From the NCBI GenBank assembly GCA_019118445.1, contig DWYY01000003.1:1-64000 (forward strand): a DNA stretch of 64,000 nt. The letters run 5' to 3'. Positions within the stretch are counted from its first letter, which is position 1; every line of letters starts with the position of its first letter. Source of the DNA: Candidatus Eisenbergiella merdipullorum. GTDB taxonomy: Bacteria > Bacillota > Clostridia > Lachnospirales > Lachnospiraceae. Below the pieces are notes generated by a model. That model had not been told where the DNA came from and searched no databases. It saw only the letters and a list, made by a program, of their open reading frames with translations. Shown here piece after piece: positions 41,227 to 48,216 of the stretch. The position numbers and the translations under genes are program-made.

Positions 41227-41285
41227 CTGCCGCCGTCAGGCGGCTTTTGATCCAGAGAAATTGGACGCAAGTTCAATTCTCTCTC
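41227..41285 (-). promoter_or_regulatory. hairpins in the ahcY 5' leader
   Basis: Transcribed on the minus strand, AGAGAATTG pairs with CAATTTCTCT (one bulge). GCCGCC-TGAC-GGCGGC (41229-41244) then stands just ahead of the ribosome site. They could be control structures, but I cannot match a known riboswitch. Confidence 0.35.
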
Positions 41286-41453
41286 AATTTGCAGTTCAGC
41301 CGAATTTTTATTATAGTGATGGTCGTCTGTCCTGTCATCACTGTTTTGTCCGTACTTATGGTAACAAAAAAGCGGCCAGATTGCAAGAACCGTATCCTGA
41401 GCACTGTCTGCCACGTATCCTGAGCACTGTCTGCCCGGCGAAGTTTTCTCCGT

Positions 41454-42101
41454 TTAACCGACCGTAAAGAGCTGCTCTATGACCAGAAAATTATCCCCGC
41501 CTGCCTTCACACGGTCAAAATGGCTTTCCGGATCGGCCGCCAGCCAGCCTTTGATCACTTCGGACTCCTGTTCCGGCTCATTTTTGATATTCACGTTGAA
41601 CCGGGGTTCCTCAAAATAGGAAAAAAGGATGTTTTCATGCATGGCGATGCACTGGTACTTGTCTCCCTTTAAAAGTCCTTCCTCCACGATGGCCTGGTGC
41701 CAGCGGGCATAGGAAAACACCTTATCCGGCCAGAGAAAGGCGATGCGGCCGATCCGCTTCTTGCCTTCCGTCCGTTCCTTCTGCCAGTCTGATATGTCTC
41801 CCGGCACGCTGTGATGGAAGATGTGGTACATATAGGCCCAAGGCGTCTTCCCGTTTTCCTCCGGCCATTCTTCCAGGAAGGGAGTGAGGGCGGAAAGAAA
41901 ATCCGTTGGACGGATGTTTTCCTCCAGCGCTTCATAATAAAGGAAACGCATGTTTTTATAACGATAGAGGGAAGCGGTCAGGATCTTTCCCTCTTCCACC
42001 GCGGCCTGCGCGGCTTCTGCGGCCGCATTTACCGCTGTCTCCAGTTCTTCCGGCTTCCAGCCTGTTTTCAGACAGGCTCTGTATTGTTTTCTTTCGATCA
42101 T
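41454..42101 (-). CDS. conserved-looking protein of unknown function
   Basis: A 215-residue, soluble, Trp- and Tyr-rich, slightly acidic protein with no membrane helix or signal. An Ala-rich N-terminal helix (~18-40) precedes a globular part with 'RYKNMRFLYYEALEENI', 'WPEENGKTPWAYMYHIFHHS' and 'FLWPDKVFSYARWHQAIVEEG'. I do not recognise the family. ATG 42101 has an excellent AAGGAG ribosome site, and codon use matches its neighbours, so it is a real gene. It is monocistronic between ahcY and the divergent Schlafen-type gene. Confidence 0.7.
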   Translation of the reverse strand: MIERKQYRACLKTGWKPEELETAVNAAAEAAQAAVEEGKILTASLYRYKNMRFLYYEALEENIRPTDFLSALTPFLEEWPEENGKTPWAYMYHIFHHSVPGDISDWQKERTEGKKRIGRIAFLWPDKVFSYARWHQAIVEEGLLKGDKYQCIAMHENILFSYFEEPRFNVNIKNEPEQESEVIKGWLAADPESHFDRVKAGGDNFLVIEQLFTVG

Positions 42102-42228
42102 TTTCTTCTCCTTAATCCCTGATCAACATCAGCGTGATTTCTGTGTCTGTCCGCGAAATAATCTACAAAGTGATTATAGTCTATCTGATGAAGAAAAACA
42201 AATTCTGGTATGAAACCAATCATATCAG

Positions 42229-42264
42229 AATCGAGTCAATCAAATCAAGCGTGTTGACTCGATT
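42229..42264. promoter_or_regulatory. palindromic operator upstream of the Schlafen/AlbA-type gene
   Basis: AATCGAGTCAA and TTGACTCGATT form a perfect 11-bp inverted repeat with a 14-bp spacer. The right arm contains the -35, so bound protein would block transcription. Confidence 0.6.
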
Positions 42265-42282
42265 GATTCGATTTGATATGAT
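42254..42282 (+). promoter_or_regulatory. promoter of the Schlafen/AlbA-type gene
   Basis: TTGACT, 17-bp spacer, TATGAT; the ATG follows at 42316 behind AAAGGAGAAGG. Confidence 0.7.
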
Positions 42283-42315
42283 ATATTTATTCAGCCAAAT
42301 AAAGGAGAAGGTATA

Positions 42316-43665
42316 ATGCTTTTTCGGGAAAGTGAAACCATAGAGTTAAAAGAAATCGTCGTAGATGATATCAAAAAGGAGATCATAGCTTTTGCTAACT
42401 GTGATGGAGGAAAATTATATATAGGCGTTCGAGATGATGGCGAAGTAGTTGGGCTTAATGATCCGGACAATGTATCTCTGCAAATCAGCAATATGGTAAG
42501 AGATGCCATCAAACCTGATGTGACAATGTTTCTGCATTATGAAACAATAGAGGAAGGTGGAAAAGAAATTGTTGTTGTAGATGTTCAGCGTGGAACCGAC
42601 CGTCCTTACTATCTGGCCCAAAAAGGGATGCGACCGGAAGGTGTATACGTCAGGCAAGGATTTTCTTCTGTTCCCGCCACAGATACGGCCATACGCCGTA
42701 TGATCAAGGAAACAGATGGAGACCGCTTTGAGACTATGCGCAGCTTAAACCAGGAACTCACATTTGAAGCAGCAAAAAAAGAATTTGAGCTTAGGAAAGT
42801 AGAATTCGGTCAACAGCAAATGCATACTTTGAAGTTAATCGACCAAGATAACCTTTACAGTAATTTGGGATTGCTTTTATCCGACCAATGTATGCATACG
42901 ATCAAGATTGCTGTTTTTCAGGGGACAGATCAGACGATTTTCAAAGACCGCCGGGAATTTGCCGGATCGTTGCTCCGGCAACTAAATGAAGTGTATGATT
43001 TTATTGACTTCCGCAATCAAACCCGTGCAACCATAGAAAAACTGTTAAGAATCGATGTCAGAGACTACCCGGAAATCGCCGTCAGAGAAGCTTTATTAAA
43101 TCTGTTGGTCCACCGGGACTATTCTTTTAGCGCAAGTGCACTTATCAGTATTTATGCTGACCGGATTGAATTTGTGTCTATTGGCGGATTGATGCCCGGG
43201 ATTGAATTGGAAGATATTATGATAGGCATTTCTGTATGCCGAAATCAGAACCTTGCAAATGTATTTTACCGGCTCAAGCTGATCGAGGCTTATGGTACCG
43301 GAATGAGAAAAATTTTAAAAGCATATGAAAACATGGAGGAAAAGCCGAAGATCGAAGTTACAAAAAATGCCTTTAAGCTCATATTGCCGAACGTCAATGC
43401 GAAGCACACGCCAGAGACGGAATCCGGACTTCAGGCAAAAGTCGGTAATAACTCCGCTCCAAGACCGCAGAACCAATTAAGCAATGAAGAAAAAGAAATA
43501 TTAGAATACGTCCGGGAACATGGAGTTATTACAAAAAAAGAAGCAGTCAGATTACTGAAAGTGAGTGCCTCCACTGCTGCCAGAGTCATCCGGAAAATGG
43601 TAGAAAACAACCTGCTAAAGCAGAATGGAAAAGCAAGAAACACCAATTACACTCTGAGATTATAA
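42316..43665 (+). CDS. Schlafen/AlbA_2-domain ATP-binding regulator with C-terminal HTH
   Basis: A 449-residue protein. The AlbA_2 (Schlafen core) nucleic-acid-binding domain comes first, 'ESETIELKEIVVDDIKKEIIAFANCDGG' and 'YIGVRDDGEVVGL'. A GHKL-like region follows, 'IAVREALLNLLVHRDYS' and 'EAYGTGMRKIL' (HATPase_c_4). A winged-helix segment closes it, 'HGVITKKEAVRLLKVSASTAARVIRKMV'. Such proteins act as regulators of accessory or defence loci. Codon use is AT-richer than its neighbours, suggesting acquisition. A perfect palindrome overlaps its promoter, consistent with autorepression. The stop overlaps the convergent GNAT gene by 6 bp. Confidence 0.88.
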   Translation: MLFRESETIELKEIVVDDIKKEIIAFANCDGGKLYIGVRDDGEVVGLNDPDNVSLQISNMVRDAIKPDVTMFLHYETIEEGGKEIVVVDVQRGTDRPYYLAQKGMRPEGVYVRQGFSSVPATDTAIRRMIKETDGDRFETMRSLNQELTFEAAKKEFELRKVEFGQQQMHTLKLIDQDNLYSNLGLLLSDQCMHTIKIAVFQGTDQTIFKDRREFAGSLLRQLNEVYDFIDFRNQTRATIEKLLRIDVRDYPEIAVREALLNLLVHRDYSFSASALISIYADRIEFVSIGGLMPGIELEDIMIGISVCRNQNLANVFYRLKLIEAYGTGMRKILKAYENMEEKPKIEVTKNAFKLILPNVNAKHTPETESGLQAKVGNNSAPRPQNQLSNEEKEILEYVREHGVITKKEAVRLLKVSASTAARVIRKMVENNLLKQNGKARNTNYTLRL

Positions 43666-44271
43666 AGCGAGCCTCTCCCACTCCTCCCTCAGCATCCGAT
43701 ACTCCACCCGGTCATGCATCCGGCCGTCCATCCAGACCTTCTGCTTCATATCCCCCTCTTTGATCAGGCCGCACTTGACCATCACCCGTTCCGAGCCCTT
43801 ATTTTCCGGGTCGCAGCCGGTGGTCAGGCGGAAAACGTTGTTCTCTTCAAAGGCGAAGCGGAGAAGCTCCCGGAACGCCTCCGTCATGTATCCCTGGCCC
43901 CAAAATTTTCTGCGGCTGAAATAGCCGGCGTGGACCAGCCTTCCCACCGGGGTTTCCTGCGTCACCGTATAGCCGGTCTCGCCGATCAGCTCACCCGTCT
44001 CTTTGTCTTCCATCCGCAGAAAATACTCTTTCCTGTCCCGTTTTCCGATGGCCTCAATGGAGGACGCCAGATCCGCTCTGGATTCCTCCGGATCATGCGT
44101 CAGGATGTCCGGCAGATAGTACATAACCTCCGGGTCGGAGATCAGCCCGTGATGGCTCACAAGATCCTCCCATCTGTGATCCCGCAGGATCATCCGTTCT
44201 GTCTCCAGCCAGATTCCTCCGGCTTCCAGGATTTCCCGGCGGATGGCGTCTTTCTTCTTTTGCTGATCCAT
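43660..44271 (-). CDS. GNAT-family N-acetyltransferase (RimJ/RimL type)
   Basis: A 203-residue protein. I start it at ATG 44271 (MDQQKKKDAI) with AAGGAGAG upstream; the tracked ORF adds 12 codons without a ribosome site. 'LETERMILRDHRWEDL' is the standard RimJ/RimL opening, 'YFSRRKFWGQGYMTEAFRELL' is the acetyl-CoA loop and 'GSERVMVKCGLIKEG' the late motif. It may acetylate a protein N-terminus, an amino sugar or an antibiotic; the target is unknown. It is probably monocistronic. Confidence 0.88.
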   Translation of the reverse strand: MDQQKKKDAIRREILEAGGIWLETERMILRDHRWEDLVSHHGLISDPEVMYYLPDILTHDPEESRADLASSIEAIGKRDRKEYFLRMEDKETGELIGETGYTVTQETPVGRLVHAGYFSRRKFWGQGYMTEAFRELLRFAFEENNVFRLTTGCDPENKGSERVMVKCGLIKEGDMKQKVWMDGRMHDRVEYRMLREEWERLAL

Positions 44272-44302
44272 GTTGCTCTCCTTTTTTTCACGATATTTTT
44301 GC

Positions 44303-44377
44303 GGCATGCGCTTTCTGTTTTCCGGTGAGACGGCATGCGCTTTCTATTCTCTGGTGAAGCTGCATAAGCTTTCTATA
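44303..44377 (-). repeat. 29-bp imperfect tandem repeat, 2.5 copies
   Basis: Units start at 44303, 44332 and 44361, each with GCATGCGCTTTCT or its variant GCATAAGCTTTCT. The last partial unit contains the stop codon of the XRE-methyltransferase gene. Function unknown; slippage or 3'-end regulatory debris is possible. Confidence 0.7.
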
Positions 44378-45203
44378 ACGGTTTTCTGGCAAAAACGGTA
44401 TCCATGCAGTGTTTATGGGGAATACCGCTGCTGCTGCAGTCAAAGATCTTCTCCCGGCAGTCCTCGATCACCCAGTCTTTATAATAAGTAAAGAGTTCCC
44501 CGGAAATCCAGTTTTTCCAGTTGTTTCCGTCCGCTTCCGCATCCGGCGGGGTGGGAAGGAATGGCTTTTCCACGAAAACATTGACGGCATGCAGGCCGCC
44601 CGGCGCGGTATGGGACAGATAATCCTCCATCAGCTCTTTACGCAGAGGAGGCAGAATGTGATGGAACACGCCGGAGCTGTAGATGATGTCATATTCCTCA
44701 TTCAGGCGGAAAGTGCGCAGATCCGCCTGGAAGAATCGGATCTCAACCTGATGGATGTCAGCCAGCCGCTTCGCCTTCTCAATGCCGGAGTCCGTGGCAT
44801 CAAATGCCGTTACCTGGTAACCGCATTTTGCCAGGAAAACAGCGTCTTTTCCTTCTCCGCAGCCGATCTCCAAAAGACGCAGGGGCCTTGTCGGATAGAT
44901 CCGCTTCAGAAGCTCCAGACACATATCATTGGGCCGGGTACCCCAATAGTAGCCTTCCGTCCGATACCGTTCCTCGTAGGGCGTGATCTGCCTTTTCCCC
45001 GGGATATAACCCATCAGGGTATCGATATCCGTTTCCAGCAGCCCGGCGAGGCGGGGGAGCAGGGTGATATCCGGCAGCGACTGGGCGTTTTCCCATTTGG
45101 AAACCGCCTGCGCCGAAAGATTCAGCTTTCCCGCAAGCTCCTCCTGGGTATATCCCTTTAATCTTCGGAAGCGCGCGATATTTTCTGCCAGTATGGTTTT
45201 CAT
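44373..45203 (-). CDS. XRE-type HTH fused to SAM-dependent methyltransferase
   Basis: A 276-residue two-domain protein. Residues ~4-60 form an XRE helix-turn-helix, 'IARFRRLKGYTQEELAGKLNLSAQAVSKWENAQ'. Residues ~75-276 form a class I methyltransferase with motif I 'LLEIGCGEGKDAVFLAKCGY', 'AFDATDSGIEKAKRL' and post-I 'YDIIYSSGVFHHI', close to TehB/UbiE-like enzymes. The fusion suggests a regulator whose binding or output is tied to methylation, or an enzyme that represses its own gene. ATG 45203 follows CTGGAGGTAAG. It has no operon partner. Confidence 0.88.
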   Translation of the reverse strand: MKTILAENIARFRRLKGYTQEELAGKLNLSAQAVSKWENAQSLPDITLLPRLAGLLETDIDTLMGYIPGKRQITPYEERYRTEGYYWGTRPNDMCLELLKRIYPTRPLRLLEIGCGEGKDAVFLAKCGYQVTAFDATDSGIEKAKRLADIHQVEIRFFQADLRTFRLNEEYDIIYSSGVFHHILPPLRKELMEDYLSHTAPGGLHAVNVFVEKPFLPTPPDAEADGNNWKNWISGELFTYYKDWVIEDCREKIFDCSSSGIPHKHCMDTVFARKPL

Positions 45204-45294
45204 GCTTACCTCCAGGATTTTCTTTCATCGCCTTTATTGTAGCAGATAAATCCCGGAGATAAAACAACGGATCAAGAGAACCGACAAAGGGTTT

Positions 45295-48210
45295 TCAACC
45301 TGTGGTTGGGTTCAAGATCTGATATGCCCTCCTGCGCAAGATATAATGTACATCTGTAAGCCCTCTCTCCAGGATCTCCTTTCCCAGTTGGCTTCCACAT
45401 TGATACAGGGCCTCTCCTAAAGAAAGTTCCATATAGGCACTTTGATAATACCTGCCTGTGCAGCGATCCTCCTGCCCGCTTTGAAGCGCTTCATTCTGTC
45501 TTTCATTTCCCAGGAATCCCAAAAGCCCCTCCCTTTCTGCCAATCCTTCCAGAGCTGTCAGATATTTTGGGGACGGCTTTTTTCGGATGTAGAGCAGCAA
45601 TGTCCTCAGCCTGTCATAATGAGGGATTTTATGTAAATCCCAGCGTCTTGAAACATATTCCGTATCAGAACGCATGGTACTTCCGCCGGAAGTAAACTTT
45701 TCTAGCAAAGTCCGTACACTTTCGGTTATGCCCTCTTCTTCCAGAAGAGCAAACACCGTAAGCAGCTGATTGATCCTCCAGTAATCGCTGTTCTTCCCCA
45801 CAATGCCTCCCAGATTATTTCCGGGCTTTATCATATTTTTATCATTATAGTCGTCAATGTTCTCCTTTTCCGCCAGATCCTTCAGAACGGTTTTTAACCG
45901 GGGGACCGCTTCCCTTTCTCCAAACCATGCGAGAGCCAGCCCAAGGGGAAGGTTGTCCGGATGCTTCAAATATTCCTCCATTACAGCGGATACTGCTTCT
46001 TTCGCAGGAAGGCACAGGACTTGACGCATGCTGTCCGCGTCTTCCGCTTTCAATCCTTCCAGCAGGTCTTTCCTGTCGTAATGGCTTTCCCGCTTTTTAA
46101 AGTGTTCCGCGTCCAAAATGTGCATATGCCGTAATATTCCCTGCAAGGTATCCATGCGGATATCCCGGATATCACAATGCTCTGACACCGCCATCGCGGC
46201 GGCAATTCCGATAGCATAGCCCCTGTTCTGCAGATCTCCGGCCATACGCAGGAAAGCGGCGGCATCCTGCGTACCGCTGATACTTTTGGAAGCAGCCAGA
46301 AGTCCGCTGATCCCTTTGGGAATACATGCCCGGTATGGAACCTCCACAGCATAGGCATCTCCATGAAAAGGCATCATCCCCATGTAGCTTAACAGGGAGC
46401 TCATCTCTCCATGTGGATCATTGTCCGTATAGGCCATTGCAATGGCATCGGGAAACCTTGTCTTCAGAAATATATCTGACATGCTGATAACATATTCCCC
46501 TTCAAAGGTCCTTCCTTCCCTGGGGGTGAGAAGGGGAGAAAAATCAATCCCGCCCCCGAAATGGTGTGCCATCCTGACCGCCCGCAGCACCTCTTCATAT
46601 TTACTTTGAAAAACAGCATCCAGATTATATCCGCCTCCATGGTAATGCATCAGGCCGCAGTCCTGGACATTCCCGCTGTCCTTCGCTCCCAGGGAGCATG
46701 GCACGCCGGCGTATTCCATTAAGTCCCCGTCTCCTGTTGCATCCACGATCACGTCGCCGCAAAGCCTTCCCCATTTTCCTTCATGCACGACAACAATCCC
46801 CCGAACGGCATCCGCCTCTTTTATCACGTCACAGACGGTCATATTATTATATCTCTCAATTCCCTCCTGCTCCATGGCATGTCCATACCACAGCATTCTC
46901 CCCGCTATGGAATTTTTCAACCCATAAGCTTCCATTTCCTTCGTGAACTGATTGGCAAACCCATCCTTATGGCAAAAATAATATCCCGTAATTGCCCCAT
47001 AAGTCTGTGTGCCGCCAAAACCGCAATGATATTCCGCGATCAGTGTATGAGCCCCGTTTCTGGCTGCCCCCATCGCCGCGGCCACACCGGCGGTCCCGCC
47101 TCCAGCTATTATGACCTCAGCTTCTGCCATCTCCGCAAGCTGACCGCTGTTTTTCATCGTGAGCTTCTGCAGCGGCAGCTTCACTTCACAATCATCCCAA
47201 TCCTCTTTTTCAAAATCCGTAAGGTTAAGGACAAGCTCTCCATTCCTGAAAAATTTTTCTGAAAAAACATCTGTGAAAGATGTTTCCGTAACACCATCCG
47301 ACAGCCATGCCTCAATTTTCTCCAGCCCGGAAACAAGCTCTTCCCCTGCATGAATGGAATACAGGTTCTTTACCGTTTTGCATGCTTCCATCCTGCAAGC
47401 CTCCCCTGCGTATGGTTCATAACAGAATAATTCTGCTGTCAGATCCGCTCTGGGGAATACCCTTTGCAGAAGCTTAACCGCTATGAGCATGGCCCTCTGA
47501 CCTTTCAGGAACATACCCCCAGTCTTTTCCGTTTTCCCCACGGGGAAGACCACCTCCAGAAAGGAAGCGTTCCCTTGGGGATATGTCCGGTATAATATGC
47601 CTTCCGCTTCCTTTTTCTCCTGCATCGTTAATGCCGGCCAGGCTGTTTCCAGAGCTTCCACAAGCTCTGTCAGGCTTCCACCCTGCTGCGGTATCTCCTC
47701 ACCCGCTTTAGTCTGATATCTTAATGCGGCAGACGCCATGCTTCTGTGCTCCCACAGCTTTCCATCCGCCATTTCCCTTAAAACTGATTTCTGTCCGGCA
47801 TCCATGATACATTTTCCACGGATCAGAAAATATCCCCATTTACTGCCAAGCAGCACGCCGCAGGCGGTTTCTTGTGTTTCCGTCCGTTCCAGAAATAATG
47901 CGCATGGCTCTAAAAAGAAGAAAACCTGCACATTATTTTCCTCTACCCAATCCAACAGCTTCCTCTTAATATCCCCGATCTCTGCCGGATGTCCTCCTTC
48001 ATCCCGGCATAGGTCCAGCATTTCCCTCACAACAGGATGGCTGCTGTCTTTATTCCCGTCATATTCATGGAAAGTTGCCGTAATGTCGCTTCCCAGAAAA
48101 CCTCTCCGCTCTATCAGCGCAACGCTGCAGCCCCTCCGGCTCATTTCCACGGCCGCCAGGCACCCTGCAAGGCTCCCTTCATAGATAATGTAGTCAAATG
48201 TCTTTTCCAT
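45295..48210 (-). CDS. large two-lobed FAD-dependent oxidoreductase with helical-repeat C-terminus
   Basis: A 971-residue protein. The first lobe (~1-345) opens with 'DYIIYEGSLAGCLAAVEMSRRGCSVALIERR', a dinucleotide fold in which the Gly-rich loop is degenerate. The second lobe (~355-680) has an intact 'VIIAGGGTAGVAAAMGAARNGAH' and a closing 'GTQDAAAFLRMAGDLQNRGYAIG'. A C-terminal ~270 residues are helical and HEAT-like, with 'LEKFTSGGSTMRSDTEYVSRRWD'. The second lobe matches PF12831 and is related to the protein at 38.5 kb. It begins 6 bp after the AraC gene and is the last gene of the second sugar operon. The substrate is unknown. Confidence 0.85.
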   Translation of the reverse strand: MEKTFDYIIYEGSLAGCLAAVEMSRRGCSVALIERRGFLGSDITATFHEYDGNKDSSHPVVREMLDLCRDEGGHPAEIGDIKRKLLDWVEENNVQVFFFLEPCALFLERTETQETACGVLLGSKWGYFLIRGKCIMDAGQKSVLREMADGKLWEHRSMASAALRYQTKAGEEIPQQGGSLTELVEALETAWPALTMQEKKEAEGILYRTYPQGNASFLEVVFPVGKTEKTGGMFLKGQRAMLIAVKLLQRVFPRADLTAELFCYEPYAGEACRMEACKTVKNLYSIHAGEELVSGLEKIEAWLSDGVTETSFTDVFSEKFFRNGELVLNLTDFEKEDWDDCEVKLPLQKLTMKNSGQLAEMAEAEVIIAGGGTAGVAAAMGAARNGAHTLIAEYHCGFGGTQTYGAITGYYFCHKDGFANQFTKEMEAYGLKNSIAGRMLWYGHAMEQEGIERYNNMTVCDVIKEADAVRGIVVVHEGKWGRLCGDVIVDATGDGDLMEYAGVPCSLGAKDSGNVQDCGLMHYHGGGYNLDAVFQSKYEEVLRAVRMAHHFGGGIDFSPLLTPREGRTFEGEYVISMSDIFLKTRFPDAIAMAYTDNDPHGEMSSLLSYMGMMPFHGDAYAVEVPYRACIPKGISGLLAASKSISGTQDAAAFLRMAGDLQNRGYAIGIAAAMAVSEHCDIRDIRMDTLQGILRHMHILDAEHFKKRESHYDRKDLLEGLKAEDADSMRQVLCLPAKEAVSAVMEEYLKHPDNLPLGLALAWFGEREAVPRLKTVLKDLAEKENIDDYNDKNMIKPGNNLGGIVGKNSDYWRINQLLTVFALLEEEGITESVRTLLEKFTSGGSTMRSDTEYVSRRWDLHKIPHYDRLRTLLLYIRKKPSPKYLTALEGLAEREGLLGFLGNERQNEALQSGQEDRCTGRYYQSAYMELSLGEALYQCGSQLGKEILERGLTDVHYILRRRAYQILNPTTG

Positions 48211-48216
48211 CGCTTT

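Noticed and set aside
40109-41467. 452-residue plus-strand ORF
   Set aside because: Shadow of ahcY; the minus-strand frame has unmistakable SAH hydrolase motifs.
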